From contig NC_087378.1 of assembly GCF_963675165.1 (NCBI RefSeq), forward strand, positions 6,257,205 to 6,321,204: a stretch of DNA of 64,000 bases, given 5' to 3'. This document shows, one piece after another, positions 56,301 through 62,473 of the stretch. Source of the stretch: Halichondria panicea. Taxonomy: Eukaryota; Porifera; Demospongiae; Suberitida; Halichondriidae. The translations under genes were made by a program, and so were the position numbers. Below the pieces are notes generated by a model. The model saw only the letters and a list, made by a program, of their open reading frames with translations. It was not told where the DNA came from and made no database searches. Every line of letters begins with the position of its first letter. Position 1 is the first letter of the stretch.

Positions 56301-57766
56301 TACTACAGTAACACTAAAACCAACATAGATATACCATATAGGCAAATTTTCGCTATTTGGCACGAGAGCCCTCAAAAGAAATGTTCGTGGGTTGTAATAT
56401 TCGCATTTCAATGCCAGGAAACCACACCCACCAAGAGCTTTGCATGTGAAATACCGGTGCGTGGGAGTTTCGACCAGTTTTAATTTTCGCGTTAACTGCT
56501 CTGCCCGCGAAAAATGCAAAATTTTGCACCTTACGAAAATGTCTCGCTATACGGTAGATGGATTCCAATAAATTACCCTCTGAAACTGATCTACTGGACT
56601 AGACTGGAGCTATTTCACTATGAGTATCACAATTATTAATACAAAATTTTTTTAGCAATAATAGCTATAGCACAATAATTATTCTGACTTCCAAAGAAGG
56701 TGATACTTAAGTGCACAAAGCATCCGAAAAAGAGACAATCTTTTTTACAAAGGACATACATTTGTAACTTCCTCAGGGCCCTTCATTTGGAGGTGCTACG
56801 GCACTGCTATTAATCAGTGTACCTACAGCTACTTTATAGCTACTACTCACACACAACACACCTCATTGAACAAGACGTCTTGTTTGACTTGTTGATGGAT
56901 GACCCTCTTCTCGAGAGGGGTCAAACTCTCCTGCCCCCCACGAGGAAATGGTGTACTCTCTCCATCATCCAGCTTCACAGTACCTACAGTACTGTATGCC
57001 ACAAACAAACAGTTTTAAGAGCTTTCGTTATTATTAGTATGCAGGGTTCTGCCCACACTGGTCGGCATCAAACATTGTAGCTCTTATAAGCGACCAGCAC
57101 TTACTCTCTGCGACCACTAGCTACAGTAACTCTACAGCTGTAGCTGTTCTGAGCATGCGCATTATTGTGCTGAGTCTGCAGTACCACTACTTACTCGGCA
57201 CGGATCACTACAAACATGTCTATTTAGTGCTAGATCTATAGTCTCAAAAGACTCAGAGCTAGAGAGTATAGTCCTACTTCCTATAGGATATGCCAAGATG
57301 GCAATAACTAGAAAGTGATTCCATGATGCAGTTGAACCAACAGCTTTTATAGTGATTCAATGTATTGCATGTTTTTGTCATTGAAAAATCGTTTAGTGTC
57401 TTTCTGGTGAAATTTCTCCTTAGAATTGCTCAGATTGACGCATAAATAGATCAACAATTTTCTCCCCAGACTCTAGCCACCACTTAACTAAACCTGGACA
57501 GAATCCCGAGTATGTCAGTACAGTACAGTACAGTACAGTACGTTGCCATCATGTTAGCTGGTGCCATCTGCGTCCAATAGCCACATAATTTACTATCAGA
57601 GTACGGAAAGCTTTTCATGATTTAACTTTGATGATGCGATGTGTGGTTAATAATGCATTTAGATCTACCTGGATGTCTTTCGTTTTTGTGCAGATGGGTT
57701 TTGGAGTTTTGCCTTCTTCTCTGATGAGCCTGCTGGCTTGTCACTTCTCTTTCTTTTGCCTGCCAT
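26435..57766 (-). CDS. PDCD11: rRNA-processing protein RRP5 / PDCD11 (whole gene, 27 exons)
   Basis: Nucleolar factor needed for 18S, 5.8S and 25/28S rRNA maturation: tandem S1 RNA-binding repeats followed by HAT/TPR helical repeats. I could join 27 exons with every phase matching, from ATG 57766 ([15 protein letters not shown]) to TAA 26435, giving 1,866 aa (human PDCD11 1,871). Order: basic N-terminus; TPFPRGG and LTPLEKR motifs; about a dozen S1-like repeats (for example [25 protein letters not shown]); a Lys-rich and an acidic linker; then HAT repeats ([52 protein letters not shown]). The gene covers half the window because its introns contain other genes and transposons: introns 51854-55646, 34176-44968 and 29342-31863. 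Exon detail is given in the four block entries. Confidence 0.93.
30306..31260 (+). CDS. Short-chain collagen C4-like (spongin-type collagen), nested in an RRP5 intron
   Basis: Two exons: 30306-30366 (signal peptide [20 protein letters not shown]) and 30488-31260; 277 aa. A short triple helix of Gly-X-Y repeats ([10 protein letters not shown] through GPLGPASGG) is followed by a Cys-rich globular domain: [38 protein letters not shown]-like [50 protein letters not shown]. This order is that of the Ephydatia short-chain collagen C4, an extracellular fibre or attachment (spongin) component. The gene is complete, on the strand opposite to RRP5, inside the 29342-31863 intron with its own upstream sequence. 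Related domains occur in other invertebrates, so it suggests but does not prove a sponge. Confidence 0.88.
31864..34175 (-). CDS. PDCD11: RRP5 exons 17-21: C-terminal S1 repeats and basic linker
   Basis: Exons 34175-33986 ([20 protein letters not shown]), 33423-33234 ([20 protein letters not shown]), 32961-32761 ([19 protein letters not shown]), 32471-32358 ([19 protein letters not shown]) and 32043-31864 ([20 protein letters not shown]). The S1 beta-strand pattern G-x-V...G-x-x-V-x-L runs across the exon joins. The start at 34175 follows a CCCCTGTGCAG acceptor and matches the phase-0 donor of the exon ending at 44969, across a 10.8-kb intron. Confidence 0.9.
34490..35953 (-). pseudogene. Broken paralog of the 36.2-kb membrane protein, split by a transposon
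   Basis: The start (35953, MMSGSFHQL, then SKEMKDSIF) and the rest ([17 protein letters not shown] at about 35010, then [20 protein letters not shown] near 34830) match the intact gene at 36201-36737. The copy is interrupted by a 770-bp element at 35026-35795. It also needs frame changes around 35820 (DVYKMKPS is out of frame with the start) and around 34850. The C-terminal hydrophobic segment is altered. It lies in an RRP5 intron. Confidence 0.8.
35026..35795. mobile_element. 770-bp non-autonomous DNA transposon with perfect 31-bp inverted ends
   Basis: Left end CCATAGATTGAAAAGGAAGG... and right end its exact reverse complement over 31 bp (35026-35056 and 35765-35795). TAAAC flanks both sides (35021-35025, 35796-35800) as a 5-bp target-site duplication. 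Subterminal text (CACTCCGCGTTATGATTTCG and AACGCGAAGTGTTTC) also pairs. No transposase ORF is evident. Confidence 0.88.
36201..36737 (-). CDS. Small membrane protein, putative permuted papain-fold (LRAT/PPPDE/NlpC-like) hydrolase
   Basis: Intronless, 178 aa, not recognised by name. The first residues are Cys-rich ([10 protein letters not shown]). [19 protein letters not shown] (His54/55) and [15 protein letters not shown] (Cys129) reproduce the His-then-Cys order of circularly permuted papain-fold proteins such as LRAT-like and PPPDE families, where an NCQ/NCEHF motif carries the nucleophile. A Gly/Ala/Val-rich transmembrane helix (about 148-172) and a basic end (SRNKKK) give a tail-anchored or single-pass topology, as in LRAT-like acyltransferases. 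It sits within an RRP5 intron on the same strand and has two or more broken relatives nearby (34490-35953, 43990-44415). The function (thiol hydrolase, deubiquitinase-like or acyltransferase) is inference. It could also be a transposon-carried gene. Confidence 0.55.
   Translation of the reverse strand: MMSCSNCQCCAKGEAMEASKELKDKFIEHLRAKPYSQNTSWDVYKLKPSGMFKHHSLFFTPRSSPGDGFTAEIRVVNGQVIVCSYTYKSVQLSQFAYLGSVDRSIEDIADLAVNCAESFGKFNGTLNNCQNYTNLLSDRLGISTEWTDVGIVGVLGAAGAAVVGAGVAAVVYSRNKKK
36777..36942 (-). repeat. 3' LTR of the copia element
   Basis: 166 bp, matching the 5' LTR with a few substitutions and a small deletion (ACTAAG absent near its end). A purine-rich AAGTGGGAG immediately upstream on the minus strand (about 36943-36951) fits a polypurine tract. 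Confidence 0.9.
36950..38780 (-). pseudogene. copia reverse transcriptase and RNase H, frame-broken
   Basis: The reverse transcriptase starts in the 38780-38025 frame ([60 protein letters not shown]) and resumes in another frame from about 38080 ([25 protein letters not shown]). The junction lacks the few residues normally between LVC and SLYGLKQ, indicating a small deletion. RNase H follows ([51 protein letters not shown]) to a stop at 36950. Broken, with no intact polyprotein. Confidence 0.92.
38722..39648 (-). pseudogene. copia integrase segment
   Basis: Contains the HHCC zinc motif ([17 protein letters not shown]) and the DDE core: [20 protein letters not shown], and [20 protein letters not shown] with the catalytic Asp, Asp, Glu present. 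It is out of frame with the protease part upstream (stop near 39683) and the reverse transcriptase downstream (shift near 38740). Confidence 0.92.
39683..40818 (-). pseudogene. copia gag, zinc knuckle and protease, frame-broken
   Basis: Gag starts at 40818 ([20 protein letters not shown]) and reaches an early stop near 40588. The later gag part ([32 protein letters not shown]) is open at 40480-40280 and ends at a stop. The zinc knuckle [16 protein letters not shown] and the protease motif [12 protein letters not shown] lie in 40216-39884, and [16 protein letters not shown] in 39877-39683. At least three breaks. Confidence 0.9.
40918..40932 (-). other. copia primer-binding site (initiator tRNA-Met anticodon half)
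   Basis: Directly inside the 5' LTR the plus strand reads CCTGGGCCCATAACC, matching the anticodon stem-loop of eukaryotic initiator tRNA-Met. copia-class elements prime from a cleaved half of this tRNA rather than from its 3' end, so the match supports both the class and the LTR boundary. Confidence 0.8.
40933..41105 (-). repeat. 5' LTR of the copia element
   Basis: 173 bp, TG...CA on the minus strand, with TTTAG at 41106-41110 duplicated at the other end. Confidence 0.9.
41138..41289. mobile_element. 150-bp MITE with perfect 25-bp inverted ends
   Basis: Starts GCACAGAAGTAGACAACACC and ends with the exact inverted copy (GGTGTTGTCTACTTCTGTGC), pairing over 25 bp. The corresponding sequence in the opposite arm near 43805 lacks this insert (GAACACTAC joined directly to ACAGTCTGCCC on the minus strand), confirming it as an insertion. 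Confidence 0.85.
41515..42984. mobile_element. Nested 1.47-kb element with perfect 25-bp inverted ends
   Basis: Both ends are TCAGAGGAGGTTGGACGCGC... pairing over 25 bp. AGCTAGA (up to 9 bp, AGCTAGATC, depending on where the border is put) flanks both sides. A 7-9 bp duplication would suit MULE/hAT-like integration. It carries one recognisable coding remnant, the HIRAN-like frame at 42369-42786. No transposase identified. Confidence 0.8.
42369..42786 (-). pseudogene. HIRAN-like coding remnant inside a transposon
   Basis: Two overlapping minus-strand frames make one apparent protein with a frame change near 42560: [15 protein letters not shown]... then [51 protein letters not shown]. The NRYD...AIAV...IGYV.REVL pattern resembles HIRAN domains, which bind DNA ends in SNF2/HLTF-type proteins and occur in some mobile elements. 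The similarity is by eye only. Confidence 0.4.
43840..43900 (+). repeat. Inverted copy of the 36.7-kb gene's upstream region
   Basis: CAATACAATACTATGTGTTTAG...GCTACTTCAGTTTGC...ATCACTGC (read on the minus strand) matches the region just upstream of the start codon at 36737, continuing on the far side of the copia insertion (GAGTACTAAATCTACTATGA at 41111). A start-like ATGTCCTCATAG at 43884 is stopped at once. Confidence 0.75.
43990..44415 (-). pseudogene. Second broken paralog of the 36.2-kb membrane protein
   Basis: The plus-strand text CATCCGTCCACTCTTGTTGATCCC, CAACACATTGGGTTGAAGTG, CAGTTGTTTAGCATAC and CCAAACGATTCAGTACTGTC matches 36290-36400 of the intact gene (CATCCGTCCACTCTGTACTG, CAACAAGTTGG, CAGTTGTTGAGCGTACC, CCAAACGATTCAGCACAG). 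Many indels; no open frame over the conserved part. The original start region is near 44405 (ACATCACTGCT). A (CAT)n tract is inserted at about 44291. Confidence 0.8.
44290..44320. repeat. (ATC)n microsatellite
   Basis: About nine to ten uninterrupted ATC/TCA units within the 44-kb pseudogene. Confidence 0.95.
44969..51853 (-). CDS. PDCD11: RRP5 exons 5-16: central S1 repeats
   Basis: Exons 51853-51689, 51373-51077, 50812-50572, 50335-49364 (the largest, 324 codons, several S1 repeats), 48996-48860, 48380-47897, 47744-47606, 47274-47142, 46889-46813, 46574-46455, 46127-45915, 45059-44969. All phases agree. S1 signatures: [95 protein letters not shown]. Intron lengths vary from about 140 to 850 bp, with AT-rich repeats in some. 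Confidence 0.92.
45437..45806. mobile_element. Element with CAGGGCTGCAT ends, carrying a nested family B MITE
   Basis: Left CAGGGCTGCATCCAGGATTT, right inverted (ATGCAGCCCTG), flanks GAGTA/GAGTA. A family B MITE (45524-45727, TACCGTATAGCGGGTAA ... TTACCCGCCATACGGTA) sits inside. In RRP5 intron 45060-45914. It shares the GAATCCAGG/GGGGGGCG style of the 1026-1346 element. Confidence 0.75.
49236..49306. repeat. Low-complexity ATAATTAT-rich tract
   Basis: About 70 bp made only of A and T, with repeated TATAATTATA units, in an RRP5 intron. ATAATTAT words are frequent throughout the window's introns. Confidence 0.9.
50995..51021. repeat. (AT)n microsatellite
   Basis: About thirteen TA units in an RRP5 intron. 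Confidence 0.95.
52146..55191 (+). CDS. Golgi carbohydrate sulfotransferase (Sulfotransfer_2, CHST8-14 type), nested in an RRP5 intron
   Basis: Four exons: 52146-52276, about 53409-53490, 53644-53787, 54433-55191 (about 371 aa). Transfers sulfate from PAPS to a glycan (chondroitin, dermatan or GalNAc in the vertebrate family) in the Golgi lumen. A short basic N-terminus (MILRRRRK) and hydrophobic anchor ([17 protein letters not shown]) give type II topology. The 5'-phosphosulfate loop is YCAPPKTGCTHLK (about residue 113-125), the 3'-phosphate motif [15 protein letters not shown] (about 181-195), and [10 protein letters not shown] with [12 protein letters not shown] matches the family's C-terminal signature. 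The second exon's acceptor (53408, AAGAG) lacks a pyrimidine tract and was chosen by phase, so that border is uncertain. The gene lies whole on the opposite strand within the 51854-55646 RRP5 intron. A repeat (52588-53135) is in its first intron. Confidence 0.85.
52352..53135 (-). repeat. Dispersed repeat, family A copy 3 plus fragment
   Basis: 52588-53135 is an inverted relative of 8198-8795 (TGCCTCGGTGCGCATGCG start, AGCTTTGGCACCTCAACCGA end). A separate edge fragment lies at 52352-52412 (TTATGTAGCTTTGCACCTCC, CAGCACCAGCGGTGCTTTCA), matching 8170-8235 inverted. No ORF. Confidence 0.7.
54110..54328. mobile_element. MITE with ATTACTAGAATGTTTTGCG ends
   Basis: TATTACTAGAATGTTTTGCG at about 54120 and its inverted copy CGCAAAACATTCTAGTAATA at about 54304; inner arms (TTTGCGAATGAGC, TTGCGAATTGATC) are related. 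In the last intron of the sulfotransferase gene. Confidence 0.8.
55647..57766 (-). CDS. PDCD11: RRP5 exons 1-4: N-terminus and first S1 repeat
   Basis: Exons 57766-57669 (basic, nuclear-targeting-like [15 protein letters not shown]), 56991-56862 ([26 protein letters not shown]), 56245-56120 (Lys-rich, KKRAKLS) and 55817-55647 ([34 protein letters not shown]; first S1 repeat). The FPRGG and LTPLEKR motifs are typical of RRP5/PDCD11 N-termini. Start chosen at the first ATG of the basic exon. Confidence 0.9.
56326..56556. mobile_element. MITE of family B type in RRP5 intron
   Basis: TACCATATAGGCAAATTTTC at the left and GAAAATGTCTCGCTATACGG-TA at the right, flanked by TA; inner CGTGGGTTGTAATATTCGC / CCGCGAAAAATGC arms. 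Diverged relative of the 21339-21540 element. Confidence 0.65.
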
Positions 57767-59391
57767 TGCCACACAAGGAGAACAGAGATTCCAAGTGCTG
57801 TTTGTTGCCACGTGGTTGTGCCACGAGGTTGCTGGATATTTTCAGTAAACCCTGCACAGTCCGTGAACTAAGTTCAGGGTCAAAGTCCAAGAGACCGCTG
57901 ACGCAGCACAATGGAGTCCTCTGTCAAGCGATCTTTGCCAAAAGACAGGATGACATGATTCATGATTGGGCCTGGAGGAGTCCTAGAGTTACTGTACTAG
58001 TACTGAGTCGAGTAGCTAGATTCTATACATGCAGTGTATGCAAAAGTGAACAACTTCAAACCTAATTGCAAGTGAGGATCTTCATAGATCTAGTCTAGCA
58101 TAGAATGTACTCATGGCACTGTAACAGTAGAGTAGAAGAAGGTATTATGAGACGGAACCAATTATGAGACAGCTGTTTAAAACAGGAGTGCTTCAGCTAT
58201 TCTGTTTGCATTTAATAGCACTACCACTCTAGTATTTTTCCAACAGAAATTTGGAGTTGTACGCTTGTGTTGACAAAGATACCACAATAGTTTGTTTAAG
58301 TACAGAATTTAATTGGTTTTAAGTGACCAAATTTAAGTGGGTGCCAAATGTTTTGTAGTAAAATTCATAGGTATCTGTTAAAACAGGAGTAACTGTTTTT
58401 ATAGGCAGAAAATAATCACTATATTATTATATCAGAAAGTTCCACATTATGTTATAACAGCCAATTAGCGTTAAAATTAATTAATTGCAATGGTGTCTCA
58501 TAATACCCCCCCCTGTCTCATAATACCCGAATCACTTTGAACACTAAATGCTAGCATTAGCTGCGAACAAAGCACTGTCACTAATTTATTTTTGCTTGCA
58601 TGCAAGCCTATTGACCATAGTAGTTAGTGAACAGGCTATCTCCCTCAAGATTACTGCAAGACAGGGGAGTCAGAAACATTTAGAGGTCTCATAATACCCC
58701 CTTGTACTCTACTGTACTGATCTAGATATTGATATGATTTTACCTTAGCAGATATAGTAGGGACTTGCAATACCGTAGAATCTACTGCCTACTGTTCGAT
58801 GTATTGCAATAGTGGGTACCACCTTGAGCTAACTTAGAAGCTGCTGTCCCAACCTTTACATAGAGGTCTCGACGATACTATGTGACTCCTGCTGACATGA
58901 TATTCATGATAGGTTCACTGTATCACTCCCAGTGTGTGTGGTGACATTCAACCTTTTCTCCATAGCCAATCTTTGCACCAAAAACCCATTTTACAGACAT
59001 TCCCACTTGTTCCTTAACTCCTGTGCTTAGAACTTTGGCATGCTACTGTACTTTTATTGTCTATATGACTAAATACTGTTAAACCTCTATGCAATTCTAA
59101 GTTCTAAGCCATCTCCTTAGGTGCAGTCTTTTATATGCCTTATAAGGGAACGTCATTATCTTGTGTCGTTCCCTTTGTGGTGCATGTCTAGACTACGTAT
59201 ACATGTAGTGGTTACCACTGTTGACATGTACTAGGATTTGCCATGTATGTCTGGATACTGTAACTTTAGGCAACAGTGGTGACGACTCACTTGTAGTATA
59301 CATTTGCCTAAATCTCCCCTTCTCTTATCACACCACCTAAAAACATGTCACAATAATTATCATTATGTGTTCTCTTTCTTTCCTATAAAGT
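57767..59391. other. Divergent intergenic region RRP5 / AKAP-like gene
   Basis: 1.6 kb. Contains a (CAGTA)n stretch just inside RRP5 intron 1 (about 57515-57541, outside this interval) and repeat family D copy 2 (58138-58700). The remainder shows no gene. Both promoters are presumably near the ends. Confidence 0.45.
58138..58700. repeat. Dispersed repeat family D, copy 2
   Basis: Starts AGGTATTATGAGACGG and ends with inverted AGGTCTCATAATACCCCC. The body matches 22240-22890 in the CDC23 intron. No ORF; likely non-autonomous. Confidence 0.65.
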
Positions 59392-62209
59392 ATGGACCAC
59401 ACACAAGCTGAGGAGATACTGAGTTTGCCCAAAGATGCAGCTGTTCTTGGGACAACAGAACCGTCTGCATTCATACTCTCTCTACGAGACAAGAGTGAAT
59501 TCTCAAAGCTCCATCCAGCTGGCTATCATTGCATACCTCACATTGGTGAGTGTGTTTCAACTGCAGACATTTTAGGCTACTACTAGATTCTGCTACCAAA
59601 GTTGGCTTCAATTTTAGCTAACCACAAGTTCTTGGTTGGTTTTAGCTCCAACAAAAGGCAACTAAAACAAGTGTTTAGCATTCTACTGGCTTGACATTCC
59701 AAATATATATTTTAGTAGATTCAAGTTGAAAATGTGCAAAGTGGTATGAATGAGTATGGCACTATTATTTTCTCCTCTTGTTTTGTGCAGGTACCTATGG
59801 CCAATACTACACTCTCTCCTTCCCAATGGTACTGGTGTCTCTGCCTGCCACTCCAAGGTAACCTTTGTACCTGTAGAGAACTTGTTTACAGTACTTACCC
59901 TAGCTATTGGGGAAGACAAGCAGTGACCCCATGTAACTGATGTAACTAAGGGCACCCAAGTCAATCACATGCTGTATGTGGAAACTTCTTATTCACCTGA
60001 CTTTACATGTATTAAAGAGGGTGACCTGTTTGTACGGTGGCCATAATGGACTGACTTTACAATCAATTGTGTGACTGCTTCTGTCTTTTTTTGTAACTGT
60101 AAAATTGGTCATTGCCTTAATGGGTTACCTAGTAACACAAAAGCATTTTAAGATGATTTTTTTTTTCAGCCAAGCTTATGCAAGCATGCATATCCCTTTG
60201 GGGAGCAATGACTTCAAGAGGGGTAGAAGTGATTGCTTGTTTTAACACACTATTTGTTGTGTACTGGCTGGTTTAGGTAGGCAGACACAGACGGTACTTT
60301 TCAATCAATCCCATTTACTAGCATGTGTTAGATCAAAGCTACTCCACTCCATGCAGGTACCTACGATGTCTACCAAATGAAGTATTAAATTCTCTGGATC
60401 TCGAACAGTACTCATCGAATCAAACTCACTTCAACCTCATGGCTTCACCACCCACCACCCTTCTGGATAAACCACACCCTTATATCCCGACGTCACAAAC
60501 TGATGACACCCAGTTGCAATATGTAGCTCGTAACGTAGTTTGGAATGCTCTGGTCAGTGCCTACCATCGAGTTTTACACGGCACTAAACAAATGGAAGAT
60601 ATGACAGTGCAGATGGAGGCAATGTCGTTTGATATGAGTGACACTCTGAAGCCTGATTGGACGATTCCCAAGCAGGGAAGCTCGGTAGTCAGTCTAGAAA
60701 GCAAGGGTTATGTAAATGCTTCTTCAGATTTGAGGAAAGTTGCATTCGCTGATCGGACAGGAGTTGTGTATATTAACGAAGATTACGAAGAGGAATTGAA
60801 GATAGTTGCCAAGAAGCTGGTCAACAAAGCGTTACACCTTGCCTACAAAACCGTGGAATCCCTCTATCGAAGAAGCAGTATCGAATATCTCATAGCTAGC
60901 ACCAAACGAATGAAGATATCACACTCGCCCTCCCCACCTCCCCCGACTGTGTTTGAAGATCCCAATGCCGATAGTAATGGCCAACCAAAACCTCTGCATA
61001 GGAGCCGAAACAGAAGAAGTCCCTCGCCAGATACTCTTCTCAGAAAACTGGGAGCTAAACGCCAGAGAAGTGGCTCTCACGATATTGCGATGCTAAGTGA
61101 TCAACATCGGACAAAGAAACTGCTTGTTAGTGGAAAGTCTCAGGTCGACTCTGACCCCAGACATATCCTGAGGGTGCGGCCTGGAACTGAACCGCCTCCT
61201 GTTTCTCAGCTTGCCAATATAGCTTTCAGTGTGAGTCAAATGTCCATTGCTGAAGAATCGGACGAGGAATCAGACGAGGAAAGTTACACGATACTCGAGG
61301 CAGTACAGAGAACCCCAGAGCAAAGTGAACTGCACAATCCAAGTTCCGCTGTACCAGTTTATCATATGTACCCCCCACGACCACCCCCTGCAGCTGAGCA
61401 AGGTATTTCGTCCATCGTCGTGTCACCTGATTCCATCCTAGACATGGATTTATTCGTTATCGTCCATTCGTACCCACCCCCCAGTCAATGTCAGAAGTTT
61501 CTCTGTGTGAACACGGATGAGGTCAACCTGGTTTACCATTGCTGGCTATATAAGGACAGTCCTTTCGCTTCCAATCACACGCTCAATCGTAAAGTGCAGA
61601 TGGGTGTGTTCTGTCCGCAGGGGGTGGAGCAAGTGCACCTTAACCTTCAGGATGCTGGAGTGCCATTTGACTTCCTGGATGAGAGGTAAGTGTGATCTTA
61701 GAGTGACGCTACTTAAAAACACTAGTTACAATGTACATTGTTGGTTACGTATTACACATGTACTGGGCTTTTTTCAAGTACATAATTATTATGTTATGTA
61801 TAGTTAAACCATTCTTGGCCTCGGAGGTTTACGTCCATAAATTCTGATGTGGTATAATATAATGGAGCATTTGTAACCAATACCCACTCACCCCCACCCC
61901 CCCCACACACACACACACACACACAGGACGGTGTGTATACATAACTGCTGTTTTTCCCCCGAGAATGCTCAACTCCAACTAGCGACCTTAAACAATCAAA
62001 CCCTCTTCCATTCGTTCTTCTCAGTGGCCAGACACGGATCGAGGAAGGTGGTGGCATATCACGTCGTCCCCGGCAACACACTGGTAGAGCAGTTGGTTAG
62101 AAGTAGCATTCAAGATTGTTGTAATTTGAGACAGTTGTTGCTATCATTAGCAAACTCATTCCCAGCTCTAGGTGAAAAACTGGCCAGTCTTATCCTTCCT
62201 ATGTTCTAG
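59392..62209 (+). CDS. Unrecognised 610-aa protein with two AKAP-like amphipathic helices
   Basis: Four exons in phase: 59392-59545, 59791-59857, 60357-61685, 61927-62209. I do not recognise the family. Visible features: a conserved-looking start (LPKDAAVLGTTEPSAFILSL, GTYGQYYTLSFPMVLVSLPA), two similar amphipathic helices, LQYVARNVVWNALVSAYHRV (about 127-146) and LKIVAKKLVNKALHLAYKTV (about 221-240), a Ser/Pro/Arg-rich disordered middle (SPSPPPPTVFEDP, RRSPSPDTLLRKLGAKRQRS), acidic EESDEESDEES, Pro-rich MYPPRPPPAAEQ, and a folded-looking C-terminus (CVNTDEVNLVYHCWLYKD, GSRKVVAYHVVPGNTLVEQL). The helices fit the A-x-x-[LIV]-V-x-x-A-[LI] spacing of PKA regulatory-subunit anchoring sequences, so a scaffold role is possible. 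No signal peptide or membrane segment. Confidence 0.75.
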
Positions 62210-62473
62210 GTATAAAAATTTTTAAAAATTGGCTGGCCAAATATTTTTGTTGCTTTAATCAAAAATTGTTTTTCTTGATATATCGATATATGGAGTGTTT
62301 GTGTAATTTGTACCGAACAATACATTCATGTTCTCGACAATCGTAAGAATTATTATCAACATTAATTTTAATATGTGGTTGTACATCAAAATTAATTGTG
62401 CAAAAAATAGAGGATAACTAATAGCTACAAAATTACAGCCTTACATCTATACACACAACTATGAAATCACAGT

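Noticed and set aside
57628-58065. 145-codon plus-strand open frame antisense to RRP5 exon 1
   Set aside because: No recognisable domain and it overlaps a well-supported exon on the other strand.
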